Below, piece by piece: positions 29,158 through 38,175 of a DNA stretch of 64,000 nucleotides. The stretch is from assembly GCF_000219535.2 (NCBI RefSeq), contig NZ_CP007806.1, positions 30,001 to 94,000 on the forward strand, in the 5' to 3' direction. The stretch is from Brevibacillus laterosporus LMG 15441. Lineage in GTDB: Bacteria; Bacillota; Bacilli; Brevibacillales; Brevibacillaceae. The notes beneath the pieces are model-generated. The model saw only the letters and a list, made by a program, of their open reading frames with translations, was not told the DNA's origin and ran no database searches. Numbering within the stretch: the stretch's first letter is position 1; every line of letters begins with the position of its first letter. Made by a program: the position numbers and the translations under genes.

Positions 29158-30141
29158 ATGAGCTGGAGTAATGTAGCAAAAAAACAAGAGCGTGTGGCAG
29201 AAGTCTTAGCTAATAGTATGAAGTACGATCGTTTGGCTCATGCATACCTATTTACGGGACCAAAAGGAGTAGGCAAAATGGAAGTGGCTCAGCATGTGAC
29301 TAAATCCATTTTTTGCTTAGATCAGCCCGGTGACGCTTGTGGGACATGCCTGAACTGCCAACGTATTCAATCAGGGAACCATCCCGATGTGTATCAAATC
29401 TCTCCAGATGGTGCATCTGTCAAAATAGAGCAAATTAGAGCCTTACAAAAAGAAATGAAGATGCGTGCTGTTGAATCGAAGAATAAGGTTTATATTCTAG
29501 AGCATGTAGATAAAATGACAACCCAAGCGGCAAATAGCTTGCTGAAATTTTTAGAAGAACCACCAGCGGGTGTGCTTGCTTTGTTGCTATCTGAAAACAG
29601 TCATGCCATTTTACCCACAATTTTATCCAGATGTCAGACAATAGTATTCAACCCTCTACCGGTTGAAATGATTGTGCAATCGCTTGTAAACGAAGGAATT
29701 ACACGGGGCATTGCCCAGGTTGCTTCCCAAATTACAACAAATCTGGACGATGCACGGCTATTAAGCCAATCAGAATGGTTTGCACAGCTTAAAGCTATGG
29801 TGATACAATTGGGAAGGGATTTGAAACAACGTGATTCCCAAGCGCTGTTTACGATTCAAGATCAATTTCAACGTAACGATAGATTAAAAGAAGAACTTCC
29901 TCTCTTTCTGGATTTGCTCATCCTTTGGCTGCGAGATATCCTCTATATTCAAGTAGGGCGTAGGGCCAACATCATCAACATAGACCAACAGGATGCATTA
30001 GAAGAGCAGGCCTTGCAGTGGGCTCAAACCGAGATATTGCGAGGAATTGATGTAGCCATGGAGACAAGAAATCGGATAGAGCGTAATGCTAACCCACAGT
30101 TAGCGTTAGAGCGACTTGTTCTTCATATCCAGGAGGGATAA
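29158..30141 (+). CDS. holB: DNA polymerase III subunit delta'
   Basis: Clamp-loader subunit of 327 residues. AAA+ fold with a Walker-A-like GPKGVGKM, in which Met replaces the Ser/Thr, as in other delta' subunits that do not hydrolyse ATP; a four-Cys zinc module CGTCLNCQRI and the SRCQT arginine-finger motif follow. ATG at 29158 with AGGTGA upstream. Cotranscribed with yaaR (10 nt) and ricT (3 nt). Confidence 0.96.
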   Translation: MSWSNVAKKQERVAEVLANSMKYDRLAHAYLFTGPKGVGKMEVAQHVTKSIFCLDQPGDACGTCLNCQRIQSGNHPDVYQISPDGASVKIEQIRALQKEMKMRAVESKNKVYILEHVDKMTTQAANSLLKFLEEPPAGVLALLLSENSHAILPTILSRCQTIVFNPLPVEMIVQSLVNEGITRGIAQVASQITTNLDDARLLSQSEWFAQLKAMVIQLGRDLKQRDSQALFTIQDQFQRNDRLKEELPLFLDLLILWLRDILYIQVGRRANIINIDQQDALEEQALQWAQTEILRGIDVAMETRNRIERNANPQLALERLVLHIQEG

Positions 30142-30144
30142 ATT

Positions 30145-30960
30145 TTGTACGAGGTGGTCGGAATCCGCTTTAAAAAAGCGGGTAAGATATATTATTTTGA
30201 TCCTGACGAAATGCAGATAGAAAAAGACAGTCACGTGATTGTTGAAACAGCACGTGGTGTTGAGTATGGCAAGGTTGTGATCGGGCAAAAGACAGTGGAA
30301 GATTCTGATGTAGTTCTTCCTTTAAAGAAGGTAATTCGAATTGCCGATGAATCGGATGCTAGTCAAGTCGATGAGAATCGCGCTGCTGCAAAAAATGCTT
30401 TTCAGGTGTGCCAAACCAAGATTAGAGAACATCAACTGGAAATGAAGCTGGTAGATGTTGAATATACATTCGACCGGAATAAAATTATTTTTTATTTTAC
30501 AGCGGACGGCCGCGTTGATTTTCGTGAATTAGTAAAGGATTTAGCAGCGGTGTTTCGTACGCGCATTGAATTACGGCAGATTGGTGTTCGGGATGAAGCT
30601 AAGATGCTTGGCGGTATAGGGCCTTGTGGTCGTATGCTATGCTGTTCCACCTTTTTAGGTGATTTTGAACCGGTATCCATTAAAATGGCGAAAGATCAAA
30701 ATCTCTCGCTTAATCCGGCTAAAATCTCCGGTTTATGTGGACGTCTCATGTGCTGTTTGAAGTATGAAAATGATAATTACGAAACAACGAAGGAAGAAAT
30801 ACCTGAACTAAGCTCATGGGTGAAAACACCAATGGGGGATGGCAGAGTTGTAAGCTTGAATATTTTAGGCAGAGTGGCTCAGGTTGATCTCCTAGAAGTA
30901 GGAAGAGTCATGGAGTTTACCTTTGATGAAATTGTAACAAGTCGACCAGAGATCGGATAG
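30145..30960 (+). CDS. ricT: Regulatory iron-sulfur protein RicT (YaaT, PSP1 domain)
   Basis: 271-residue PSP1-domain protein; with RicA and RicF it forms an Fe-S complex that stimulates RNase Y-dependent mRNA maturation and the Spo0A phosphorelay. The cysteine cluster is complete: Cys161, Cys166, Cys167 (GPCGRMLCC) and Cys198, Cys203, Cys204 (GLCGRLMCC). Start TTG at 30145 is preceded by CCAGGAGGG, itself within the end of holB. Confidence 0.96.
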   Translation: MYEVVGIRFKKAGKIYYFDPDEMQIEKDSHVIVETARGVEYGKVVIGQKTVEDSDVVLPLKKVIRIADESDASQVDENRAAAKNAFQVCQTKIREHQLEMKLVDVEYTFDRNKIIFYFTADGRVDFRELVKDLAAVFRTRIELRQIGVRDEAKMLGGIGPCGRMLCCSTFLGDFEPVSIKMAKDQNLSLNPAKISGLCGRLMCCLKYENDNYETTKEEIPELSSWVKTPMGDGRVVSLNILGRVAQVDLLEVGRVMEFTFDEIVTSRPEIG

Positions 30961-30986
30961 AGGACGGGTAGCGAGAGGTGATGAAG

Positions 30987-31373
30987 TTGGAGAAACAGGA
31001 AATCTTCGCTAAAATCGCGAGCATGGAAGAGAGAGTGGGCGAACTCTATCAGGAGATTGGCAGCCTAAAAGACGTGATCGTCAAACTTTTGGAAGAGAAT
31101 GCTCAGCTTCTCATTGAAAATGAACACTTGCGTAACCGATTCCAGAAAAGAGCCGATCAGTCTACTTCCAAAAAGCAAAGTGCTGGCCAACAAAAAAGGG
31201 CAGCAGCCAGTCAAAAGATAGTAGGCAATCAAAAAATAGTGGGCGAAGGATATGATAATCTTGCGCGACTATATGCGGAAGGATTTCATATTTGCAACGT
31301 ACACTATGGTAGTATAAGAAAAGAAGGCGATTGCCTGTTCTGCTTATCTTTTTTAAGCGGTGGACACAAGTGA
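30987..31373 (+). CDS. yabA: Replication initiation control protein YabA
   Basis: 128-residue regulator that binds DnaA and the sliding clamp DnaN to limit initiation. An N-terminal coiled coil (residues 1-52) and a zinc-binding C-terminal domain with FHICNVHYG and DCLFCLSFL (Cys103, Cys116, Cys119 plus a His). I chose the TTG at 30987: it matches the family start and has AGGTGA 5 nt upstream; ATG at 30981 and GTG at 30978 overlap that site. Residues 76-86 contain an in-frame near-duplication, [11 protein letters not shown]. Confidence 0.93.
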   Translation: MEKQEIFAKIASMEERVGELYQEIGSLKDVIVKLLEENAQLLIENEHLRNRFQKRADQSTSKKQSAGQQKRAAASQKIVGNQKIVGEGYDNLARLYAEGFHICNVHYGSIRKEGDCLFCLSFLSGGHK

Positions 31374-31384
31374 TACGAGAAAAC

Positions 31385-31425
31385 AAAAGCGACCTGATGT
31401 CTTTTACACAGACGGGTCGCTTTTT
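31385..31425 (+). terminator. Terminator after yabA
   Basis: AAAAGCGACC pairs with GGTCGCTTTT across a 20-nt loop, then a further T. Confidence 0.8.
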
Positions 31426-31477
31426 ACTGATAAAATGATAGGATAACTACCTTCTGATTGGTAAGAGAGGATACAAT

Positions 31478-32245
31478 ATGACAGAAAAACAGCAAGTCCC
31501 CTTGTATGATACAGAACGGATTGACGATTTGTTAACCTACGAATTAAAAATCATTCAAAGCCATGAAGTGTTTTGTTTTTCAATGGATGCAGTATTACTT
31601 GCTCGTTTTGCACAGGTGCCTAAGAGGGGAAAAGTATTAGATTTTTGCACAGGTAATGGAGTCATTCCTTTATTAATGAGCACAAGAACGCCATTTGCTG
31701 AATTTGAAGGTATTGAACTACAAGAACGATTGTTTCATATGGCAGAACGTAACGTGATCATGAATGGATTGCAAGAACGTATTACTATTCATCATGGCGA
31801 CGTACGCAAGGCAGTGGAGAGATTTGGAGATAATAAATATGATCTCATCACTTGTAATCCACCTTATATGCCTTCGATCACAGGGGAAGTAAGTAAAAAT
31901 GACCATCGTGCTATAGCTCGCCACGAGATTCATCTTACGTTAGATGATGTACTGCGGGTTGGAAGCAGACTGCTGAAGCAAGGCGGGAAGCTAGCATTAG
32001 TGCATCGTGCAACTCGTCTGATAGATATTGTTACAGGCATGAGGATGTATGGTATCGAGCCTAAGCGTATGCGGTTCGTGCATTCCCGCCAAGATAGTGA
32101 ACCTAATATGGTACTTGTGGAAGGGATACGCGGAGGGAAACCAGAGCTTCGGATACAACCACCACTGATTGTGTATAAGCAAGGGGAAGAGTACTGCGAT
32201 GAACTATATGAAATCTATTACGGAAAGCGAGATTCCCTCACATAA
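31478..32245 (+). CDS. yabB: tRNA1(Val) A37 N6-methyltransferase-like protein
   Basis: 255-residue SAM-dependent methyltransferase of the TrmN6/YfiC group. SAM-binding loop VLDFCTGNGVIPLL and the amino-methyltransferase motif NPPYM are visible. By similarity it methylates adenosine 37 of a tRNA. ATG at 31478 follows GAGAGGATACAAT. Its last 47 nt overlap yazA in another frame. Confidence 0.9.
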   Translation: MTEKQQVPLYDTERIDDLLTYELKIIQSHEVFCFSMDAVLLARFAQVPKRGKVLDFCTGNGVIPLLMSTRTPFAEFEGIELQERLFHMAERNVIMNGLQERITIHHGDVRKAVERFGDNKYDLITCNPPYMPSITGEVSKNDHRAIARHEIHLTLDDVLRVGSRLLKQGGKLALVHRATRLIDIVTGMRMYGIEPKRMRFVHSRQDSEPNMVLVEGIRGGKPELRIQPPLIVYKQGEEYCDELYEIYYGKRDSLT

Positions 32246-32519
32246 AAGTCACTATGTCTATATGTTACAATGTGCAGACGGGTCGTTGTATACGGGATAC
32301 ACAACAGAGATACAGCGTAGACTTAAGCAGCATAGGATTGGGAAAGGTGCCAAATATACAAGAGGGCGTTGTCCGATTGAGCTGGTGTATTGGGAAGAAG
32401 GAGCTGATCGTTCATGGGGACTTAAAAGGGAAGAACAAATTAAACGTCTTCAACGTTCAGCCAAGGAAAGCTTGATTTTATTCGGCAATGCATCGGTTCA
32501 ATCTACTTTGATGAAATAA
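32199..32519 (+). CDS. yazA: GIY-YIG domain protein YazA
   Basis: 106-residue GIY-YIG nuclease-fold protein of the UPF0213 family, function unknown. VYMLQCADGSLYTGYT carries the two conserved Tyr-containing strands, followed by the Arg in QRRLKQH and Glu in LVYWEEG. The ATG at 32199 has AGGGGAAGAG 7 nt upstream; it begins 47 nt inside yabB, while rsmI starts 20 nt after its stop. Confidence 0.9.
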   Translation: MNYMKSITESEIPSHKSHYVYMLQCADGSLYTGYTTEIQRRLKQHRIGKGAKYTRGRCPIELVYWEEGADRSWGLKREEQIKRLQRSAKESLILFGNASVQSTLMK

Positions 32520-32539
32520 CCATTTAGGAGTTACGATAG

Positions 32540-33418
32540 ATGAATATACAAAAGAGTTTTGCTCAAATGACAAGCACAGGTATCCTATACCTAGTGGCAA
32601 CACCTATCGGAAATTTGGATGATATTACAGTCCGTTCCTTGCAGACATTGCGTGAGGTGGACGTGATTGCTTGTGAGGATACACGCCAAACCAGAAAGCT
32701 CCTTACTCATTTTCAGATAGAGAAACGTACACTTAGCTATCATGAACACAATAAAGCATCTAGTGGACCGGAATTAATTAACTGGTTGTTGGATGGAAAA
32801 AACATTGCTCTAGTCAGTGATGCAGGCTTGCCCGCCATTTCTGATCCAGGAGCCGATCTGGTACGAGAAGCAATTGATGCTGGCTGTACGGTCGTTCCCA
32901 TCCCTGGTGCTAACGCGGCATTAACAGGTTTGATTGCCTCTGGATTACCGACAGAAAAATTTGTGTTCTGCGGTTTTTTACCGCGTGATAAAAAGCAACG
33001 TAAGGTAGAGCTGGATCGTTTAGCCCATTATCCAGAAACGTTATTATTCTATGAAGCACCTCATCGCATTACGAAAACACTAGCGGCTATGCAAGAGGTA
33101 TTAGGTGATCGTGAGACGGTGCTGGCGAGAGAGCTGACCAAAAGATACGAGGAATTCGCCAGAGGCACGATGTCTGAGCTGATAGGCTGGCTAGAGCAAA
33201 CAGAGATTCGAGGAGAGTTTTGCATAATTGTTTCTGGCTATAATGGTCAGCCTATAACGGAAGAAGATACAGAGGCTTGGTGGAGCCACTTTGGTCTAAA
33301 AGAACATGTAGAACATTATATCGAACAGGGAATGTCTGTTAAGGAAGCGTGTAAAAGAACGGCTGAGGATCGAAAGCTGACACGTAGAGAAGTATATAAT
33401 GAATACCACCAAGACTAA
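32540..33418 (+). CDS. rsmI: 16S rRNA (cytidine(1402)-2'-O)-methyltransferase
   Basis: 292-residue tetrapyrrole-methylase-fold enzyme that 2'-O-methylates C1402 in the ribosome P site. Signature LYLVATPIGNLDDITVRSLQ at the N-terminus and SDAGLPAISDPG for SAM binding. ATG at 32540 after TAGGAG. Last gene of the run; a bidirectional terminator separates it from convergent abrB. Confidence 0.97.
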   Translation: MNIQKSFAQMTSTGILYLVATPIGNLDDITVRSLQTLREVDVIACEDTRQTRKLLTHFQIEKRTLSYHEHNKASSGPELINWLLDGKNIALVSDAGLPAISDPGADLVREAIDAGCTVVPIPGANAALTGLIASGLPTEKFVFCGFLPRDKKQRKVELDRLAHYPETLLFYEAPHRITKTLAAMQEVLGDRETVLARELTKRYEEFARGTMSELIGWLEQTEIRGEFCIIVSGYNGQPITEEDTEAWWSHFGLKEHVEHYIEQGMSVKEACKRTAEDRKLTRREVYNEYHQD

Positions 33419-33444
33419 TTGAGAAGAATGACAGCAAATATTAA

Positions 33445-33482
33445 AAAAGGCTACTGCTCATTATCAAGAGCAATAGCCTTTT
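33445..33482. terminator. Bidirectional terminator between rsmI and abrB
   Basis: AAAAGGCTACTGCTC pairs with GAGCAATAGCCTTTT (one mismatch) around an 8-nt loop, with A-run on one side and T-run on the other, so it can serve both converging genes. Confidence 0.9.
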
Positions 33483-33486
33483 ATTA

Positions 33487-33753
33487 TTATTTCTGTTGGG
33501 AACTCTCGTCAAGCAAAGATGCCATCTCTTGAATACAAGCTTTGCTGATCATTTTTCCTTTGTAATATACCAAGTCTTCAGCGTTTCCTGTGAAGATACA
33601 AGCTGGTTCATATTTTTTAAGGATGATGCGTTCTCCGTCAACAAAGATTTCTAGAGCATCTTTTTCTGCAATTCCAAGTGTACGACGAAGTTCAATTGGA
33701 ATAACAACACGTCCTAATTCATCTACTTTTCTTACAATACCAGTTGATTTCAT
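33487..33753 (-). CDS. abrB: Transition-state regulator AbrB
   Basis: 88-residue swapped-hairpin DNA-binding protein that represses stationary-phase genes during growth. The N-terminal MKSTGIVRKVDELGRVVIP with LRRTLGI is diagnostic. The ATG at 33753 has GAGGAGC 9 nt upstream; an in-frame TTG at 33762 touches that site. A Cys (ACIF) is present after the DNA-binding half as in other AbrB proteins. Transcription comes from a strong promoter carrying two Spo0A boxes just downstream of it. Confidence 0.96.
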   Translation of the reverse strand: MKSTGIVRKVDELGRVVIPIELRRTLGIAEKDALEIFVDGERIILKKYEPACIFTGNAEDLVYYKGKMISKACIQEMASLLDESSQQK

Positions 33754-33830
33754 ACCCTTCAAGCTCCTCTCAAACTCTTAAAAAAAGTGGGTGGATCCTG
33801 TATCGATGAATACCGAATATTTATCTATTA

Positions 33831-33847
33831 ATCGTCAATATTCGACA
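33831..33847 (-). promoter_or_regulatory. Tandem Spo0A boxes of abrB
   Basis: On the abrB strand, TGTCGAA (33847-33841) is followed after three bases by TGACGAT (33837-33831); the consensus is TGNCGAA. They lie about 8 to 24 nt after the predicted start of transcription, the same arrangement by which Spo0A-phosphate represses abrB in B. subtilis. Confidence 0.8.
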
Positions 33848-33861
33848 ATTTATTATAGCTT

Positions 33862-33890
33862 ATGATACCAGTGATTACCAAAGGTGTCAA
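33862..33890 (-). promoter_or_regulatory. Sigma-A promoter of abrB
   Basis: Read leftward: TTGACA (33890-33885), 17 nt, TATCAT (33867-33862). The start site would be near 33855, leaving a leader of about 100 nt. Confidence 0.8.
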
Positions 33891-34077
33891 TGGCATTTTT
33901 ACAATTATTACAATTTATACGAATAAAACGTGATAATCACGAAATATCAGTAATAATTATATGAAATTAGGGGCTAAAAACCCCTTTATATATGAATCTG
34001 TCAGAAATCTTTTTTCATAAAAGATGGAAAATGTCATACGACAAATTAACCTAATAATGGATATTAATATAGAAAAA

Positions 34078-34104
34078 TGTCGAATTATATGTCGAGATTC
34101 GACA
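34078..34104. promoter_or_regulatory. Second Spo0A-box cluster and palindrome
   Basis: TGTCGAA (34078-34084) and TTCGACA (34098-34104) are two perfect, opposed Spo0A boxes; TGTCGAG lies between them at 34090-34096. With flanking bases they form a 9-10 bp stem, and T residues follow, so a terminator-like hairpin is the alternative reading. It lies 36 nt upstream of the metS leader promoter and some 190 nt upstream of that of abrB. Confidence 0.5.
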
Positions 34105-34139
34105 TTTTTTTGGCGAAAAAGAAACCTAACGTAAATCCC

Positions 34140-34168
34140 TTGACATTACGTTTATGAACAGATAATTT
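34140..34168 (+). promoter_or_regulatory. Promoter of the metS leader
   Basis: TTGACA at 34140-34145, a 17-nt spacer, and TAATTT at 34163-34168. Start near 34175, about 25 nt before the first T-box structure. Confidence 0.6.
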
Positions 34169-34197
34169 AGTATACAATAGAAGTATCATTTTAATAG

Positions 34198-34467
34198 TAA
34201 ACGTTGACGGGAAGAGTACACTTTCAAAAGCTTATGTAGAGAGCTGGGGTAGGTGAAAGCCAGTTAAGTGAAGGAAGTGGAAGATGGTCCTTGAGTTTCG
34301 TTCATGAACGGTCATTGTAATGATGGCGGATAAGGAGCGACGTATTCCTGCGTTATAGGAGAGTAGCTGTTGACTACTTACCGAGTCCGTTTCTGTGAAG
34401 GAACGGAGCATTTGGGTGGTACCGCGAGTACAAGACTCGTCCCAATTAGGGGAGGAGTCTTTTTTTT
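34198..34467 (+). promoter_or_regulatory. T-box leader of metS (specifier AUG, methionine)
   Basis: The T-box motif GGGTGGTACCGCG is at 34414-34426. ATG at 34284-34286 precedes TTGAGT by four nucleotides, the same geometry as the serS leader, so the specifier reads methionine. The terminator pairs AAGACTCGTCCC (34432-34443) with GGGGAGGAGTCTT and ends in eight T. It should respond to uncharged tRNA-Met. Confidence 0.93.
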
Positions 34468-34499
34468 ATGTGTAAAAACATATTAGGAGGGTGTATGAC

Positions 34500-36533
34500 A
34501 TGACAAAAAAGCCAACATTTTATATTACAACGCCTATTTACTATCCAAGTAATAAGCTACATATCGGGAATGCTTACACAACTATTGCTGCAGATGCGAT
34601 GGCCCGTTACAAAAGATTGCGCGGCTACGATGTATATTATCTGACGGGTACAGACGAGCACGGTCAAAAATTACAGGAACGAGCTGCCGCAGAAGGCCTA
34701 GCTCCTTTGCAGTTTATTGATCCTGTAGTTGATTGGATTAAGGACCTATGGCAGAAACTAGACATTTCTTTTGATGATTTTATCCGTACGACAGAGGAAC
34801 GACATAAAATGATCGTTCAAAAGATTTTTAAACGCTTAGTCAATCAAGGTGACATTTATCTTGGTGAATATGAAGGCTACTACTGTGTGCCAGATGAAGC
34901 ATTTTGGACTGAAACTCAGGCAAAAACCGATAAAGGCTACTTCTGCCCAGATTGCGGACGCCCTGTTGAGAAGGTAAAGGAAAAGAACTATTTCTTCCGT
35001 ATGTCCAAATATCAAGACAAACTCCTTGCTCATATTGAGGCAAATCCTGATTTTATCCAGCCTGAATCTCGCCGCAATGAGATGGTAAACAACTTTTTAA
35101 AGCCTGGTTTACAGGATTTGAGTGTGTCTCGTAGCACATTTGATTGGGGCGTAAAGGTGCCAACAGATCCAGAACATGTGATTTATGTATGGATTGATGC
35201 GCTTGCAAACTATATTACAGCGCTTGGTTACTTATCCGATAACGATGAAAAGTATCAGCGCTACTGGCCTGCTAATGTTCATTTAGTAGGAAAGGATATA
35301 CTCCGTTTCCATACGATTTATTGGCCAATCATCCTGATGGCGTTGGATCTTCCATTGCCGGAACAAATTTTTGGTCATGGCTGGTTATTAATGCCGGATG
35401 GCAAGATGTCCAAATCAAAAGGAAATGTTATCGATCCTAAATTCTTAATTGAGCGCTATAGCTCTGATGGTGTTCGTTACTTCCTGCTCCGCGAGATCGC
35501 CTTTGGTCAGGATGGAGTGTTTACACCAGAAAGCTTTATCCAACGCTTAAATTACGACCTGGCAAACGATCTAGGTAACTTGGTAAGTCGTACGATTGCC
35601 ATGATTGAAAAATATTTCGATGGCATTATTCCAAGTCCAAGTCAATCAGGGGAATTTGATGATCAATTAATTAAGCAGGCGCTTGAAACGAAAAAGATTG
35701 TAGAAGAGCATTTAGACGAAATGCGCTTTAGTAATGCACTAAGCCACCTGTGGGATCTAGTTAGCCGCACGAATAAATACATTGATGAAACACAGCCGTG
35801 GGCTTTGGCTAAATCAGAAGAAAATAAAGAGCGTCTAGCTACTGTTATGTATAATTTAGCGGAAAGTATTCGCATTACTTCTATTATGTTGCAACCATTT
35901 ATGACCAAGACTCCAGCTAAAATTTGGGCGCAGCTAGGTATTGCAGAACAAGCGGCTATCTTGACTTGGGAGCAAGCTGGTGAATGGGGAAGATTGCCGG
36001 TTGGAATCAAGGTAAATCGCGGCGGAGAATTGTTATTCCCACGCCTTGACGTTGAACAGGAGCTAGCTTTTATTGATGCAAGCACAGCAGAAGCTCGCAA
36101 GCAAGCAGAAGAGAATAAAAAGAAACAGGATGCATTGAAAGGGGAAGGCAAAGTGAACGAAGAGAAAAAAGAAGCAGTTGAAGCAAAAGAAAAGACTTCC
36201 GAATCAAAAGATTTGATCGGCATTGATGATTTTGCAAAAGTTGAATTACGTGTAGCAGAGGTAAAAGAATGCGCTGCGCATCCAAATGCAGATAAGCTAC
36301 TAGTTTTACAAGTTGATTTGGGTGATGAACAACGCCAAATCGTCTCAGGTATTGCGAAATATTACAAGCCAGAGGAATTGGTTGGTAAAAAGGTTATCGT
36401 AGTAACAAACCTGAAGCCTGTAAAATTACGTGGAGAAATGTCTCAGGGTATGATTTTAGCAGCTTCTCATGGTGACCAATTGACTGTTTCTACGGTTGAT
36501 GCCAGCATGCCAAATGGTTCTGTTGTAAAATAA
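34500..36533 (+). CDS. metS: Methionyl-tRNA synthetase
   Basis: Class I synthetase of 677 residues. HIGN (the HIGH motif) and KMSKS are present, with a zinc-knob region around FCPDCGRP. A lysine/glutamate-rich linker at about 535-570 leads to a C-terminal tRNA-binding OB-fold ([20 protein letters not shown]) that also mediates dimerisation. The ATG at 34500 is 9 nt after AGGAGG; a GTG at 34491 abuts that site. Controlled by the T-box upstream. Confidence 0.98.
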   Translation: MTKKPTFYITTPIYYPSNKLHIGNAYTTIAADAMARYKRLRGYDVYYLTGTDEHGQKLQERAAAEGLAPLQFIDPVVDWIKDLWQKLDISFDDFIRTTEERHKMIVQKIFKRLVNQGDIYLGEYEGYYCVPDEAFWTETQAKTDKGYFCPDCGRPVEKVKEKNYFFRMSKYQDKLLAHIEANPDFIQPESRRNEMVNNFLKPGLQDLSVSRSTFDWGVKVPTDPEHVIYVWIDALANYITALGYLSDNDEKYQRYWPANVHLVGKDILRFHTIYWPIILMALDLPLPEQIFGHGWLLMPDGKMSKSKGNVIDPKFLIERYSSDGVRYFLLREIAFGQDGVFTPESFIQRLNYDLANDLGNLVSRTIAMIEKYFDGIIPSPSQSGEFDDQLIKQALETKKIVEEHLDEMRFSNALSHLWDLVSRTNKYIDETQPWALAKSEENKERLATVMYNLAESIRITSIMLQPFMTKTPAKIWAQLGIAEQAAILTWEQAGEWGRLPVGIKVNRGGELLFPRLDVEQELAFIDASTAEARKQAEENKKKQDALKGEGKVNEEKKEAVEAKEKTSESKDLIGIDDFAKVELRVAEVKECAAHPNADKLLVLQVDLGDEQRQIVSGIAKYYKPEELVGKKVIVVTNLKPVKLRGEMSQGMILAASHGDQLTVSTVDASMPNGSVVK

Positions 36534-36575
36534 CACTAGCACAAGCTAATAAATAAGAGGAATTGTTGTTTAAAA

Positions 36576-36620
36576 GCAGTGCGGAAGCCTTGTGTGGCGT
36601 TCGCGCTGCTTGCCTTTTTT
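36576..36620 (+). terminator. Terminator of metS
   Basis: GCAGTGCG pairs with CGCGCTGC (one G-T), with an inner AAGCC/GGCGTT stem, followed by TTGCCTTTTTT. Confidence 0.75.
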
Positions 36621-36680
36621 GATTATGATCTTAACGGCAGATGATCTCAACACAGGTTATGAAATAAAGGAGGGAAATCT

Positions 36681-37460
36681 ATGCTGTTTGATACACATGC
36701 ACATTTGAATGCGGAACAATTTGATGAGGATCGCGATGAGGTAATTGCTCGTGCGAAGGAGAATGGAGTAAGTACGATCGTAAACGTTGGCTTTAACCGC
36801 GAGACAATCCCTACAACAATGGAGCTGGCTGAGAAGTACGATTTTATTTACGCGGTTGTTGGCTGGCATCCACAAGATGCTATTACTATGAAGGAACAAG
36901 ACCTGGAATGGTTAGAAGAATTGAGTAAACATCCTAAGGTTGTTGGGCTGGGAGAAATGGGGCTGGACTATTATTGGGATACGTCACCACGTGATGTACA
37001 AGCAGAGGTATTCCGTAAACAGATTCGTCTGGCTCGAAAATTACAAATGCCGATTATTATTCATGATCGTGATGCACATCAGGATATTATCGAGATTCTG
37101 CGAGAAGAAAAAGCAGGGGAAGTAGGCGGTATTATGCATTGCTTCTCTGGTAGCTATGAGTTGGCTAAAATGGCCCTGGATATGAATTTTTATATCTCGT
37201 TTGGCGGCCCTCTCACTTTTAAAAATGCGAAACGTCCAAAAGAAGTGGCAGCAAAGATCCCGCTTGAGCGTATTTTGATTGAAACAGACTGTCCATATTT
37301 AACACCTCATCCATTTAGAGGTAAGCGAAATGAGTCAGCGTATGTCAAATTTGTTGCTGAAGAGATGGCTCAAATCCATGGACTGCCTTATGAGGAATTG
37401 GCAAAGATTACAGCTAATAATGCGCGCCGTTTGTTTAACATTAGAGAAACTGTATTATAA
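36681..37460 (+). CDS. yabD: TatD family metal-dependent deoxyribonuclease
   Basis: 259-residue TIM-barrel hydrolase. Metal ligands appear in FDTHAHLN (two His), GEMGLDYYWD (Glu), IIHDRDAH and MHCFSGS (His) and IETDCPYLTPHPFRGKRNE (Asp). TatD proteins are 3'-5' nucleases with roles in DNA repair. AAAGGAGGG upstream of ATG. It lies after metS as in Bacillus and ends with a strong terminator. Confidence 0.95.
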   Translation: MLFDTHAHLNAEQFDEDRDEVIARAKENGVSTIVNVGFNRETIPTTMELAEKYDFIYAVVGWHPQDAITMKEQDLEWLEELSKHPKVVGLGEMGLDYYWDTSPRDVQAEVFRKQIRLARKLQMPIIIHDRDAHQDIIEILREEKAGEVGGIMHCFSGSYELAKMALDMNFYISFGGPLTFKNAKRPKEVAAKIPLERILIETDCPYLTPHPFRGKRNESAYVKFVAEEMAQIHGLPYEELAKITANNARRLFNIRETVL

Positions 37461-37476
37461 TGAAGAAACGCGTAAG

Positions 37477-37514
37477 CCTGATCGATTTCAACTGGAAATT
37501 GATCAGGTTTTTTT
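37477..37514 (+). terminator. Terminator of tatD
   Basis: CCTGATC-ATTTC pairs with GAAAT-GATCAGG in a two-part stem, 5-nt loop, then eight T. Confidence 0.88.
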
Positions 37515-38115
37515 ATGGGAAGTTGTCGTTTGGACATTAAAAAGTAGCTTTCTAGTAAGTACTTTATATAGAATGTTTGGAAAAAGCTTTCAAGAAAATT
37601 CTTTTATTTTTGTAAAAAAAAGCGATAAAAATTCACTAGATTAGTGGAAGTGAATTTTTAATATATTTAAAACTAATGATAGGAATTTTATCTGTGTATT
37701 TTCCATTATTGGTAAACAAAATGTAGTGAAATCAAATATAAGCAGATACATAAAATGCATATTTTATTAAAATTTTAAAAAATATCACTATATATAAACT
37801 TTTAATGGGTTTTTATTTTTTTGTTACAAGATTGTCACATGATCTCTGGGCGATGAGTAAAAATTATATATGCGTTCTATCAATCTGCATATTGACATAA
37901 CATGTTTTCGTAGGTTCCCTTTCTTTCGTTTTTAAAAGCGAAATTAGTGTCCTGTCGAACGAAAAAGAGGAATCGACAGAATTGCTCGACAGAAAACTGC
38001 TTTCATTCTCCGTGGCTTATTTGGTAAGGTAAAAGACATGTTGAGAAACACAGAAATAGCTGGATTTTCCGTAAAAAAATCAGCCGCACAATCTGGAGAG
38101 GAAAAGGGGGAGAAT
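37515..38115 (+). other. AT-rich gene-free stretch upstream of yabE
   Basis: About 600 nt with no supported gene, markedly AT-rich up to about 37900. It contains CTGTCGA at about 37953-37959 followed by two TCGACAG copies near 37974 and 37986, and a 32-codon frame at 38038-38136 with a weak AAGGT ribosome site that overlaps the yabE promoter. TTGACA near 37892 has no matching -10. In B. subtilis an antisense RNA acts on yabE; nothing here proves one. Confidence 0.4.
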
Positions 38116-38144
38116 TTGACAAAAGAAAAAAAGTGATATAATAT
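38116..38144 (+). promoter_or_regulatory. Promoter of yabE
   Basis: TTGACA at 38116-38121 with TAATAT at 38139-38144 (17-nt spacer); TATAAT at 38137-38142 is the alternative with a 15-nt spacer. The start site would lie near 38150, 25 nt before the start codon. Confidence 0.65.
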
Positions 38145-38175
38145 CCTTCTCAGGCTTAAAAAAGGAGTGTGGGGA

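Noticed and set aside
38038-38136. 32-codon frame before yabE
   Set aside because: It runs through the yabE promoter and has only a weak AAGGT; better explained as chance. Mentioned within the intergenic entry.
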